Assembly (NCBI GenBank): GCA_023205875.1
Contig: CP060768.1
Location: forward strand, 248,001 to 312,000
Reading direction: 5' to 3'
Origin: Chloropicon primus
Taxonomy: Eukaryota > Chlorophyta > Chloropicophyceae > Chloropicales > Chloropicaceae
Length of the DNA stretch: 64,000 nucleotides
Shown here piece by piece: positions 23,267-32,345 of this stretch (position 1 is its first letter; each line of letters opens with the position of its first letter). A model generated the notes under the pieces. That model did not search any database. It was not told the origin of the DNA and saw nothing but the letters and a program-made list of their open reading frames with translations. A program made the position numbers and the translations under genes.

Positions 23267-24475
23267 ATGATGGAAGAGCAGAACGACAAGGCGGAGGGGT
23301 CGAGTGGGAGAGGGGCCGTCTCGGAGGACAGCGGGGGGCAGGAGGCGATCACGAATATGTGCGTTCTCCTCGTGGAGGACGACGCCGTGGCGAGGAAGTG
23401 CGCGGAAGCGGCGCTGAGGAGTTGCGGGTACAGGGTTATCGCCGCGGAGAACGGGAGGGAGGCGCTCGACATCCTCAAGTCCAAGGAGGCGGAGAAGATT
23501 GACATGATATTGACCGATATTCTTATGCCGGAGGTGAGCGGGCTCCAGCTCCTCGACAACGTGGTCCACTCGAACAAGTGGAAGAAGCTCCCGGTGACCG
23601 TGATGAGCAGCCAAGATAGCATAGACACCGCCGCAAAGTGTATCCAGAAGGGGGCGGTAGAGTTCCTGGCCAAGCCGGTGAGGAAGCACAAGCTGTCGAA
23701 CCTTTGGCAGCACGTCCTGAGGAGGAAAGCCGCGAGCGACGGTTCCGGCGACGAGGAGAAGACCACCACGATGACTGACGATAAGAAACAGGCGGAGGTG
23801 TCGGTGAACAATCCGAACCAAGCCATGCAGATCCCGCCTCAGCTTCTCGGGGGCATGCTGCCCCAGTGGGCGAACCAGCTGCCGCAAGCCATAGTGGAGA
23901 TCGCGTTCAAGTCCAACGAACAGCTGAGCAATGTGAAGAAGGTCACCCCGGCGGGAGCTGCCGCCATCGCGGCCACGGTGGACCCGGCCCTCCACCACTC
24001 CAACAGCTGCTCGGCTTTCAGCGCCTTCATACGCTGCAGGGAGGGCGACGGCGGTATCCCCTCGACCTCTGGGAACATGATGACTTTCGGGAACCCCGCG
24101 GCCCTCGCCGGGGTCTTGCCGCACCCCTTGCAAGTGAGCAACTTGAACATCGTGCAGCAGCACTCTGGAGGGTTCAGGGGGAGCGGCATGCTGACCTTGC
24201 AAGACCTCAGCGGAATGAGGAAGGGCAACGAGGGGGCGACGGAAAGGAGGGCGGAGGCGATCAGGAAGTTCAGGGAGAAGAAGAAGGCGAGGACGTTCAA
24301 GAAGAAAGTTCGCTACGAGTCACGAAAGAGGCTTGCCGAGGCGCGGCCAAGGATCAAGGGGCAATTCGTGAGGCCCGAAGTCGCCGCGGCCGCGGCGGCC
24401 GCCGCTGCTGCCGCGGGTGTCGCCGCCGGCGTCGCCGCGAAAGCGGAGTCGCAGCAGGTCGACAACGGTGATTAA
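23267..24475 (+). CDS. TOC1: Receiver-CCT protein, TOC1/PRR-like circadian clock regulator
   Basis: 402 residues, no intron; the upstream GTG at 23261 is ignored in favour of the ATG at 23267. A receiver domain spans about 30-150, with the acid pair D38/D39 (LVEDDA), D84 in LTDILMP, S114 in VMSSQD and K136 in FLAKPV. All residues needed for phosphorylation are therefore present. Plant TOC1 and PRR proteins have lost this Asp. The CCT motif is near residues 325-370 (EAIRKFREKKKARTFKKKVR, then YESRKRLAEARPRIKGQF), as in CONSTANS/TOC1 DNA-binding regions. A poly-Ala stretch follows. The green algal clock uses one TOC1 and one CCA1-like MYB, and a MYB of that type lies 32 kb away. The alternative is another CCT-receiver protein; the domain order is certain, the TOC1 name probable. 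Confidence 0.85.
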   Translation: MMEEQNDKAEGSSGRGAVSEDSGGQEAITNMCVLLVEDDAVARKCAEAALRSCGYRVIAAENGREALDILKSKEAEKIDMILTDILMPEVSGLQLLDNVVHSNKWKKLPVTVMSSQDSIDTAAKCIQKGAVEFLAKPVRKHKLSNLWQHVLRRKAASDGSGDEEKTTTMTDDKKQAEVSVNNPNQAMQIPPQLLGGMLPQWANQLPQAIVEIAFKSNEQLSNVKKVTPAGAAAIAATVDPALHHSNSCSAFSAFIRCREGDGGIPSTSGNMMTFGNPAALAGVLPHPLQVSNLNIVQQHSGGFRGSGMLTLQDLSGMRKGNEGATERRAEAIRKFREKKKARTFKKKVRYESRKRLAEARPRIKGQFVRPEVAAAAAAAAAAAGVAAGVAAKAESQQVDNGD

Positions 24476-24603
24476 AGACAAGAGTGTAACAACCTTTTTT
24501 TGGATCATCAAGGATTTATGAAACACAACGGAGACGGAACCCTTTCTCTTCTTGTTATTATTACTGTACACAAAAGCCCATACTGGTGTACTCGCTGCTA
24601 GCT

Positions 24604-26421
24604 TCACCAGTTCTCGGCCCCGTCAATGATTTTGTCTTGCAGACCTTGCATTCCCTCCTTGGTCTTGCAGCTGCTGAACCTCTTCATCCGATCCATGCGA
24701 GCTGCAACCAAGGATTTCTTGTCCACCTTGACTGAGTTGCTCCTGACGATGGTCTTCCTCTGGAACCCACCCCTCTGCACGCCCTTGGAAGACCCCGGCC
24801 TCGGCGGCATCGGGGCGTCAAAACTGAGTGACTGGTAGTCCTCGACCGCCTGCCCGTCTTGGTACTGGTTGTATTGATCCATCATCGTGGCGCTGTAAGA
24901 CGACACCGTCTTCGTCTCCACCACGGTGGTGCTTCTGTTCACTTTCACGGGAACGTTCTCGTCACGAATCACGACGCTCTTGAGCTGCTTTATCCTCGGA
25001 GGCACCTTGGGCCTCACAACATTGTTGTCGTTGGTTTCCACCCCCGGCTTCTTGTTGTTGCCGTCCTCCAAATTTAGGCACTGGTAAGTCACCCGCTCGT
25101 CCTCCTCGGAGAAGGACCCAAAGGCATCATTGTTCGAGAGCTTCCACTTCTTGAGCTCCTCCAGCATATCCATCTCGGCGCTGCCTTCCCTGCTGTGCCC
25201 CTTGTGAGACAACCCAGAGCCACTGCTGGGCTCGGACTCCGTCATCATCTCGTCGTGAGGCCCGCTCCCTGCAGTCTCGGGGGCCTGTTGGGACTTCCTC
25301 TGCAGCAGCGCCTTGGCAGCATTCCCAGCGAGAGAGCAATCTCCCCCCCTGGTAAGGTTCGATCCGACGTCTTCGACGTGGTCGTCGTGCTGCCTGCCCG
25401 GCCCGCCCATCTTCTGCTTCTGCAGGATGGCCCTTGGTCCACCCATCGCCGTCGAGGGCCTTATCATGCTCCCCCTCCTGGAGCGGGGCGAGAACACCGA
25501 AGGGGCGTCGCCCTGCCTGAACCCCAGGGCGGACGACGGCCTCGCAGACAGCTTTCTCCTGTGGATGGGCAAGTTCTCGTTAAAGTTTCGGAACATGTCC
25601 TCCAGGGTAAGCGCGTCGTTGCCGTAGTAACAAAGCGGCGCTTCTTTTGGTTCCATCCTCGTGTATTTGATGCCGTCCGAGATCAGAGCAAGCTCAGCAG
25701 ATTCCAGGCGTTTGAGTTCCGCCTCCAGATCGTCCTTGATGGACGACGACACGCTTGAACCGGTGGATGAGTTCTCCCTGTCACAAGTGCTGCTAGCATC
25801 GGTCCCGCCTCCCTGGGAGCCGCGCCGTTGACCGTCCTCCTTCCCCGTCACGCGGTCCCCGTCATCGCTCGAGGTCTCTTCCCTTTCGTCGTCCTCGAGT
25901 ACAGGCGCTCGATCCCTCTCCGTCACAGGCAAGTCGTCCAACGACAGGAGCTGTGGTACGTGAGACACAACTTTTGCTCGATACCCAGCCTCGTTGGAGA
26001 CCGGGTTCCCTTCCAGTGTGAGCTGCACCAGGTCACGGCAGAAGCCGAGGTACCCAACAGAGTCCAAGTCCTCGATTCTGTTCGATTCCAGGTCTATCAC
26101 TTGGATGTTCTCCAAGTCAGCCAAAGGAGTGATGTCGCAAACGTCATTGAAGGACACGTAGAGCTCGGTCAAGTTTGGCAGCGCGGTCATTCCATGCAAG
26201 TCCTCCAAGCCACACCTGCTCAGCCACAGGACCTTCAAGTTTTTCCATCCCGTTCCAAGATCCCTTATCGAGTGAATCTTGCTCTCGTTAAGCTTCAAGC
26301 GTTGTATGTTCGGCAGCTTCTCGCCGGCTATCGTAAGGTTGTACTCCTCCGAGTCCACCTGCATCTCCAGCTGCTGCACTTCTCCCTCCCCTTTCTCCAT
26401 TGCTCCTGGCCCTCCGTCCAT
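24604..26421 (-). CDS. LRRC56/ODA8-like leucine-rich repeat protein (outer dynein arm factor)
   Basis: 605 residues from the ATG at 26421; the frame continues upstream through a (GA)n run only to a GTG. N-terminal SDS22-type leucine-rich repeats occupy about 20-170 (PNIQRLKLNESKIHSIRDLG, LKVLWLSRCGLEDLHGM, LTELYVSFNDVCDITPLADL, IQVIDLESNRIEDLDSV). They are capped by VQLTLEGNPVSNEAGYR and VPQLLSLDDLPV. This matches LRRC56, whose Chlamydomonas homologue ODA8 is needed for assembly or transport of outer dynein arms. The rest is Ser/Gly-rich and disordered, with a conserved helical patch LKRLESAELALISDGIKYTR. Presence of this gene suggests a flagellated stage. Confidence 0.75.
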   Translation of the reverse strand: MDGGPGAMEKGEGEVQQLEMQVDSEEYNLTIAGEKLPNIQRLKLNESKIHSIRDLGTGWKNLKVLWLSRCGLEDLHGMTALPNLTELYVSFNDVCDITPLADLENIQVIDLESNRIEDLDSVGYLGFCRDLVQLTLEGNPVSNEAGYRAKVVSHVPQLLSLDDLPVTERDRAPVLEDDEREETSSDDGDRVTGKEDGQRRGSQGGGTDASSTCDRENSSTGSSVSSSIKDDLEAELKRLESAELALISDGIKYTRMEPKEAPLCYYGNDALTLEDMFRNFNENLPIHRRKLSARPSSALGFRQGDAPSVFSPRSRRGSMIRPSTAMGGPRAILQKQKMGGPGRQHDDHVEDVGSNLTRGGDCSLAGNAAKALLQRKSQQAPETAGSGPHDEMMTESEPSSGSGLSHKGHSREGSAEMDMLEELKKWKLSNNDAFGSFSEEDERVTYQCLNLEDGNNKKPGVETNDNNVVRPKVPPRIKQLKSVVIRDENVPVKVNRSTTVVETKTVSSYSATMMDQYNQYQDGQAVEDYQSLSFDAPMPPRPGSSKGVQRGGFQRKTIVRSNSVKVDKKSLVAARMDRMKRFSSCKTKEGMQGLQDKIIDGAENW

Positions 26422-26445
26422 GTCTCCTACCTCTGAAGAGCCTCC

Positions 26446-26510
<65 letters not shown>

Positions 26511-27337
26511 ACTTGGCCACTGCTTCCACTATCCTCCTACTTGGGGCATGCACAACATAATGGACACAAAAACTTTAGGATGTCCAAAATGGGAAGGGAG
26601 GCAAAGCTGGTCACAAAGATGAAGAGGGAGCAGATGCCAAATTTAAAGCAAGCTTTGGTTCTTGGATGAAGTGTGCCTCTGGCGGTCCAAAGATGCCACC
26701 TTTCGTCGACCTTGCCACGCCTCTCTCTCTCTCTCCCTCTCGTCAAACTTGGAGGGACTTTGGTTCATTTTTGGAGGCAACGGTCTGATAACTTTAGAAA
26801 GCGAAGGATCGGGGAGGAGGGAAGACCAGGGTGTGTGTGGGGGGGGGGGAAGCATGCCATCAAAGTTGCAGACGGAGTATCCTTCATCGCACTATCTGCA
26901 AAACCATCGGTAATGAATATACTGCGACGAGAGCTCTCTCGATAGAGTAGAGCGAGTTCTTGACAGATTTACTGTCATTGAAATGGACACCTTGACGAAG
27001 GACGAAGAGTATAGCAGTTAGAGACGAACGCCCTGATGAAACTCACGAGTGGTACAGTGGAAAGATTGTATCGATGCCCACCACAATTCCTTGTCACCAT
27101 CGTGTTCATCAGCAGCAGCATCGGAAGGAGAAGGGGAAGGAGGCAGGGTCTCTTGGGATGGATTTCGGAGGAGGAGGTTGGGCAATAACGAAGCACGGCT
27201 GGTGTGCCTCCGCCTCTGCCCACCACGACCGTCGTGACCAGCAGCATGCATCAAAGGAACTTTCGATAAGAAATAGTGTACCAAAGCTTTTACAAACTAA
27301 TCACATTTTTGCTTTATTCCCCCCCACCCCAAACCTC
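26422..27337. promoter_or_regulatory. Upstream region of the LRRC56-like gene and 3' flank of FtsHi
   Basis: No gene recognised. A (CT)n run of about 57 bases (about 26449-26503) lies 30-80 bases upstream of the LRRC56-like ATG and reads (GA)n in the sense direction. Further pyrimidine runs occur at about 26722-26740. A G-run is at about 26842-26851. CAGCAGCAGCATCGG lies at about 27110-27124. Open frames here are short and non-ATG. Confidence 0.45.
26449..26503. repeat. (CT)n microsatellite in the LRRC56-like 5' leader
   Basis: An almost perfect CT dinucleotide run, the longest in the window. It is (GA)n in the transcript sense and would encode Arg-Glu repeats if the GTG-started extension were translated, which I consider unlikely. 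Confidence 0.9.
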
Positions 27338-30043
27338 TCAAACGTTGGAAAACAACTCCGACTCGTGGTCGGGGTAAACGATCTTCTCCCTCTTCTCCTG
27401 AGGCAGGTAAGAGTCTGGGTACCTGAAGGCCTGGTTCTCGCGGAGCAGATCGTTGAACTCGCCTCCCATAATGTTTTTGTCAGTGTACAGCTGGGTCGAC
27501 AGGGACTCGAAGAGCCTCCAGTTCTTCGCCAGGCCTTGGTAAGCCTTCACCTCGGCAGCTTCCAGGAGGTCGGCGATGTCAGAGTTCACGAGGGACTGCG
27601 TCTTGCCCGAAACCTTTGATTCGGTGCTCCCTTCCTCCTCGGGCGGAAGTGTGAGCATTCTCACGTTCTTGCCGTACCCGTACTCGCAGACCATCTGCTT
27701 CGCCAATGCTCTGGCGTGCTCGACATCCGCGCTTCCCAAGACCGACACGTTCTTGTCCCCAAACGAAAGCTTTTCCGCGCAGTATCCCGCCATCAAAACC
27801 ACCAGCTCCGACTCGAGCAGCGCGCGGTCAATCACGTTGGTCTCCACGCTCTCCTCCTGGGGCACGAAATGGGCGAACGTTGATGAGAGGCCAGTGGGGT
27901 TGACGCTCACCCTTGCCAGGTCATGGTACTGGGGCAGAATGCACCCAACCATAGCCTTGGCAGTGGCGAAGATCGCCATCCTCTTTCTCAGCACGCTCGG
28001 GGGAGTCCCGCTGAGCTGCTTCGCGGAGAACGGGCTGGACTCCCCGAGCCTCTCGGCCTGGATCTCATCCAGTGCCTCAAAGACGTCGGCCTGGGAGATG
28101 ATCTCCCTTCCCTTCCTGATCGCGGTGAGGCCGCTCTGGTTCATGAGGTTCATGAGCTCGGCACCTGTGAACCCAGGGGTCGCTTTGGCGATGATGTTCA
28201 GATCAACGTTCGGCTCAAACTTCTTGTCCCTGCCGTGGACCTCAAGAATTTCGGTCCTGCCCTCCCTGTTTGGGAGAGGCATCTCCAGTACCCTGTCAAA
28301 CCGACCCGGCCGAAGGACGGCTTTGTCGAGCACGAAGGCCCTGTTCGTCGCCGCAAGTACGACCACGCCAGTGTTGTTCGTGAACCCATCCATTTCGGCC
28401 AAGAGCTGGTTGCACGTGTGCATCTCCTCCGACCCCGCTCCCCCCGTTCTCGCTTTCCCCAAGCCATCAAACTCGTCGATGAAGATCACGCACGGAGCTT
28501 TCTCCCTCGCAAGCTCAAAGAGATCCCTGATCTTGGCGGCACCCATGCCCACGTACTCGTCAACAAACTCAGCCCCCGAGCAATTGATCAGCGGCACGTT
28601 TGCCTCCGCGGCAACTGCCCTCGCCAGCAGGGTTTTTCCCGTTCCCGGCTGACCCACCAAGAGGACCCCGGCCGGTGTCCTGATTCCCATCTCGAGAAAC
28701 CTCTTTGGCTGCCTCAGGAACTCCACGACCTCCTGGACCTCGTCCTTGATGATGTCGATGCCGGCCACGTCCTTGAAGGTCGTCACGATCTCCTTGGGGT
28801 TCACGGTCTCAAAGGAGGACGTCTTGTCCTCCGCGAGGAGCCCGATCTTGGAAGACGAGTAGAACAGGGCGAGGCCCACCGCGGTTGGGATTCCTATCCT
28901 CATAATCCCAAGCAAAAAGTCCTCCACCACGCTGAGGTCCCTCGGCTCCTCGACGTAAACCCCGTGAGTTGTCAGGTGATCCAGGAGCTTTGGATCAGGA
29001 GGCAGGCCGACCATCTCGGTCCTTTGACCGCCCGGCGCGCTGGGCTTGGTCGTCACGAAGACGTTCCTCCTGTCGTACGAGAACCTCGCTTTCTGGACCT
29101 GGCTCTCCTCCACCAAGCACCAGAACTGGGAGTAAGTCATGTCCCTCAGCTTATCGGGCCTGAAGGCCGTCTGGACCAGAAGCTTGTCCTTGTACTTCTT
29201 CTGCAGCGCCTTCGCGTCAATCTTGCCGCCCTTCTGCATGTCGAGCTCCAAGGTCCCGGAAAGCTCCTCGCCCGTGATCTCGTCTCGCTTCACTTCGAGG
29301 AGGTACTGCCTGCCGTCCCTGTCTTCCGGCGGCAAGACCACCGAGACGTCCTTGTTTTGCATCCACTTTGTGTTCACACCCTCCCAAGGGTACGGGTCCT
29401 TTCTCCTGGAAGGATCTGACATGTCAGTGAGCTGCGCCAGGATGGCGTCGTCGTCCTCCCCTTTGTCGCTCGCCGCGGCATCGCCGCCACCTTTCGCTCC
29501 AGCCGGAGAAGCGTCGTTCTCCAGCTCTTGCCCAATCTGCCTCAGCTCGCTGAGGTCGGCCTCGTCGAGGTCAAAATCCTCGCCGTCGTCCAGATCGATG
29601 TCCGACAGGTCGCTGTCGTACCCGCCCCTCATCGCCACGTTGCGGACCTCCGTGACCGCCTCGGAGCGACTCGGCTGAGGAGCCACCCCCTTGGCCCCAG
29701 CCGCTCTCGACCCCACCGCCAGGGTGACCACGGAGAGCGCCAGGCCTCTCTTCAGCTGCCTGAGCCTCCTCGACGTTCCGGTGCGCGACTCCTCTGCATC
29801 GTGGCCCTTCTCTCCCGAGGAACCCTCCCCCTCCGCACTCCTCCTCCCCCCCTCCCTCACCTCTTCCCCGCTCCTTGGTACCGCCAACCGCCTCGCCGTC
29901 CAGGACCTCGTTGGCCCTGGCCTCTTCCCTTGTCCTCCTACGCGGCAAGTGGACCTCGGACGCGACGAGCGGCCACGGACCCGACACCCTCTCTGCTCCT
30001 CCACCGCCATACCTCGCACACCACCGCAACCCACCCTGTGCAT
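27338..30043 (-). CDS. FtsHi: plastid FtsH-like AAA+ pseudo-protease (zinc site lost)
   Basis: 901 residues from the ATG at 30043 (a GTG one codon upstream is ignored). The Arg-rich N-terminus looks like a chloroplast transit peptide, with an acidic region (SDIDLDDGEDFDLDEADL) and two hydrophobic segments (LALSVVTLAVGS; LLGIMRIGIPTAVGLALFY). The AAA core is complete: Walker A GQPGTGKT near residue 463, pore loop, Walker B CVIFIDEFDGL, second region of homology ATNRAFVLDKAVLRPGRFDR. In the M41 protease domain the expected HEAGH is replaced by FATAK (near residue 690), so both His ligands and the catalytic Glu are gone. This defines the FtsHi class, several of which form the FtsH12-FtsHi import-motor complex in land plants. 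It probably acts as a protein-pulling ATPase. Which FtsHi orthologue it is cannot be settled by eye. Confidence 0.9.
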   Translation of the reverse strand: MHRVGCGGVRGMAVEEQRGCRVRGRSSRPRSTCRVGGQGKRPGPTRSWTARRLAVPRSGEEVREGGRRSAEGEGSSGEKGHDAEESRTGTSRRLRQLKRGLALSVVTLAVGSRAAGAKGVAPQPSRSEAVTEVRNVAMRGGYDSDLSDIDLDDGEDFDLDEADLSELRQIGQELENDASPAGAKGGGDAAASDKGEDDDAILAQLTDMSDPSRRKDPYPWEGVNTKWMQNKDVSVVLPPEDRDGRQYLLEVKRDEITGEELSGTLELDMQKGGKIDAKALQKKYKDKLLVQTAFRPDKLRDMTYSQFWCLVEESQVQKARFSYDRRNVFVTTKPSAPGGQRTEMVGLPPDPKLLDHLTTHGVYVEEPRDLSVVEDFLLGIMRIGIPTAVGLALFYSSSKIGLLAEDKTSSFETVNPKEIVTTFKDVAGIDIIKDEVQEVVEFLRQPKRFLEMGIRTPAGVLLVGQPGTGKTLLARAVAAEANVPLINCSGAEFVDEYVGMGAAKIRDLFELAREKAPCVIFIDEFDGLGKARTGGAGSEEMHTCNQLLAEMDGFTNNTGVVVLAATNRAFVLDKAVLRPGRFDRVLEMPLPNREGRTEILEVHGRDKKFEPNVDLNIIAKATPGFTGAELMNLMNQSGLTAIRKGREIISQADVFEALDEIQAERLGESSPFSAKQLSGTPPSVLRKRMAIFATAKAMVGCILPQYHDLARVSVNPTGLSSTFAHFVPQEESVETNVIDRALLESELVVLMAGYCAEKLSFGDKNVSVLGSADVEHARALAKQMVCEYGYGKNVRMLTLPPEEEGSTESKVSGKTQSLVNSDIADLLEAAEVKAYQGLAKNWRLFESLSTQLYTDKNIMGGEFNDLLRENQAFRYPDSYLPQEKREKIVYPDHESELFSNV

Positions 30044-30695
30044 CACTCCTCACTACCCCTCTCTCTCTCTCCTCGAAGTCAATCCCGTCAATGCCTTCCT
30101 CCTGCCGCTCTGGTGCGCGTAACCCGTCAAGCGAGGTATCGACGGAAAGCTCGCGAGATGCTCCACACCTAGATCCCGCTCTCAAGTCCCTCACGTGCCG
30201 CCCTCGTTGCCTACTTTGCGTCCCAAACCTCGCCGTCCCTCCACCTTCGTCGAGAACGGAGAAAAACTTTTTTGGGTTTTGGATAACGAGGCGGCGAGGA
30301 GGATTCTCCTGGACCTTGGAAACTGGAGAGAAGGTGAGTTGGAGAGCGATGTGGAAGGCGGGGGAGGGGAGGAGAGCAATAGGAGGAGATCTTGATGAAA
30401 TCCTCATCTCTTGATCTTTCCAAAGAGCTCTTGCTTGAAAAGATTGACCAAGTGTGGAGGATTTGACGACGAGGATTGGATGATGTTTTGCTTGCTCTTG
30501 TTGTGGCACAGAACTCAGAGGAGGGACGATTGAGGCAAAGGGAGGGCACGGGAGAAAGCAGTGGGCCCAATCACTCGAAAGAACATCTCTCGATCTTTCT
30601 GGTGGTACCAGCACTGCTTGGGTTTGCCGAGAGAATTGGAGCGAGGAGTCGGAAACGTCACCAGGAGGAAGCTCAGTTTGGACTCGCAGCAAAAG
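30044..30695. promoter_or_regulatory. Divergent region between FtsHi and an unrecognised gene
   Basis: Two oppositely oriented copies of the recurring element occur. CGGAAAGCTCGCGAGA (30143-30158) lies 100 bases upstream of the FtsHi ATG. CATCTCTCGATCTTTCTGG (30584-30602) lies about 95 bases upstream of the next plus-strand ATG. A CACGTG G-box core lies at 30192-30197. Coding-like sequence at about 30240-30335 (STFVENGEKLFWVLDNEAAR) followed by gtgagt may be an unrecognised upstream exon. The frame into the next gene is open from 30534 but has no ATG before 30696. Confidence 0.45.
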
Positions 30696-31541
30696 ATGCT
30701 GAAGCGGTGCATCGCGGTGTTTGTGCCCGATGGCCTGGACAGCGGGGACCAGGGGGGGTACGAAGCGTTGGATCGAGTGAGTGGGAGGGGATGCAGCGGA
30801 CTCCTCGCTTGGAGGAGGGGAGAGTCCTTGTCCGTGCCTGGGGAAGTGGAGCAGCTGGCCCAAGTGCTGGGTTGTTCCACTTCGGCACAGCTGGATGGGT
30901 TCGAGTTGAGGCGCGAGTACCAGGGCGCCAAATGCCGCCTCATCACGAGCTCCGAGGCCGCACATGCCGCGTTGGGCTCTGCGTTCGACAGGAGCGAGCT
31001 GATCGATGCCACTTCAGCGACGTCGTCCTCGCGAGCGTGGTGCGAAGCGGTCGACAGGTCCCTGACCGAGTCCCTGAGCGACGGGCCTGACTTTGTGTTA
31101 GCGCATCTCGTGTTCGGAGGGGCGCAGGGGGGGGGGAAGCAGCGGGTCCTGAACGATTTGGTCCATCTGATCCTGAAGAACCACGTAGACGACTCAACCC
31201 TGCTCGTGGTTTTGGCGGGCGACGACGGGGAGACACGGATCGAGAACGGCTTTGGTCGCGCGAGGGGGGACGAGGACGACGCTGGAAAGGAAGGGCTCCC
31301 GCGGTTCTTGCCGAGGCAAAGCTTCCAGTATTCGGGGGGGGAGCTCATTGACGACTTGTGCGACAAAGCCCGAGTGCTCTGTGTCCACTACTCTCCCGTC
31401 AACCACGTCAGAAGAGATGCGGTGGAGACCTTCAGCGCCTCCGAGGCGCTCAGTCGAGGTGGCAACGGCGTCACGCTCGCCACGCACCTCCTCAAGGGGA
31501 TCATGTTCAGCGTTTCCCGGGCACCGAAGTATGGTGCGTGA
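30696..31541 (+). CDS. Unrecognised protein, about 281 residues
   Basis: I do not recognise the family. The ATG at 30696 is conservative: the frame is open back to 30534 and the residues there (WWYQHCLGLPRELERG) look coding, so an upstream exon is possible, with ggtaccag at about 30601-30608 as one candidate acceptor. The body is mixed alpha/beta with a Gly-rich loop (VFGGAQGGGKQ), a hydrophobic strand followed by acidic residues (DDSTLLVVLAGDDGETR), and a conserved-looking tail (CVHYSPVNHVRRDAVETF, GGNGVTLATHLLKGIMFS). The strand-then-acidic pattern faintly recalls metalloenzymes of the alkaline phosphatase type, but metal ligands cannot be assigned. It converges with the next gene, only 63 bases between stops. 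Confidence 0.6.
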   Translation: MLKRCIAVFVPDGLDSGDQGGYEALDRVSGRGCSGLLAWRRGESLSVPGEVEQLAQVLGCSTSAQLDGFELRREYQGAKCRLITSSEAAHAALGSAFDRSELIDATSATSSSRAWCEAVDRSLTESLSDGPDFVLAHLVFGGAQGGGKQRVLNDLVHLILKNHVDDSTLLVVLAGDDGETRIENGFGRARGDEDDAGKEGLPRFLPRQSFQYSGGELIDDLCDKARVLCVHYSPVNHVRRDAVETFSASEALSRGGNGVTLATHLLKGIMFSVSRAPKYGA

Positions 31542-31604
31542 AAAAAGAAGAAAAGAACTTTATATGCGGCGTTATTTTTCTACGAAAATACTAGGAGAAC
31601 TCCT

Positions 31605-32345
31605 TTATACGTCGCCGCCAGACTGGATTCCTTCCACCATTCTGTGTATATCCTCCTTGCCCACGACGTAGCCTTCGCCCTTGTTCTCCAAAATTTCTCT
31701 CAACTTTGCCTTGAAGGAGTCCGCTAGCACCCGGTACTCGCTCGCAAACGCTTGCTGCTTGTCGAAAGGCATCTTCGTCAGCTCTGCCAATCCCTCCTCG
31801 TACACCTCGTCCTCCGCGGTGACCTGCCCGATGGTCACGACCTCGTCCTCGGCTCCGGCCTCTCCGGCGGCTGGGGGCTCGTAAGCATCGCCCTCCTTCC
31901 TCCACTCCAACAGCTGCTGCTCCGCCAGGTCCACTAAGAGGTGGCTCTGGAGGAACACCACAGTCCTCGTTTCTTCTTCGAACGTTCCGTACTTTTGGTA
32001 CTTGAGGCGCCATTTGGACGATCTCTCGAAACCCAGAGCCCCTGTGTCCTGCTTCAAGCGCTTGTTCGCCGAACCCTCTTCGTCCCTGCCGCACTCGACG
32101 CCCCTCCCTGTTTCCTCTGACACCAAAGTTCCCTTCCACCACACCCTGTCGAGGTCACCGGTGTTCCCTTCTCCGACGGAGACATCCCAAAGAACTTCAA
32201 CTTGGCTTCCAAGGCTCAATCCCAAATCCTTGACAGGATCCAAGTTCTCCCTTGCCGACCATTCTGCAACCTCCACATCCACGTTCTTCTCCTCCCCTTC
32301 CACACCACCACCACCTAAATTCCTCTCTCCAACTTCCTTCGCCAT
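31605..32345 (-). CDS. Unrecognised acidic protein with a Tudor-like N-terminal region
   Basis: 246 residues from the ATG at 32345 (the TTG two codons upstream is ignored). A central block, SQVEVLWDVSVGEG, then VWWKGTLVSEE, then KWRLKYQKYGTFEEETRTVV and FLQSHLLVDL, has the alternating aromatic/hydrophobic strands of a Tudor or agenet-like barrel. A helix ending LLEWRKEGDAYEP follows. The C-terminal third is acidic and helical. Nuclear or chromatin-reading function is only a guess from the fold impression. It is divergent from the WDR81-like gene across a region with two copies of the recurring element. Confidence 0.65.
   Translation of the reverse strand: MAKEVGERNLGGGGVEGEEKNVDVEVAEWSARENLDPVKDLGLSLGSQVEVLWDVSVGEGNTGDLDRVWWKGTLVSEETGRGVECGRDEEGSANKRLKQDTGALGFERSSKWRLKYQKYGTFEEETRTVVFLQSHLLVDLAEQQLLEWRKEGDAYEPPAAGEAGAEDEVVTIGQVTAEDEVYEEGLAELTKMPFDKQQAFASEYRVLADSFKAKLREILENKGEGYVVGKEDIHRMVEGIQSGGDV

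Noticed and set aside
26422-26553. N-terminal extension of the LRRC56-like protein through Arg-Glu repeats
   Set aside because: It begins at GTG, and the repeat is a (GA)n microsatellite best read as 5' leader. A good ATG lies at 26421.
27923-29419. 498-codon plus-strand frame opposite FtsHi
   Set aside because: It starts at a non-ATG codon and has no domain. The opposite strand carries all AAA+ motifs.
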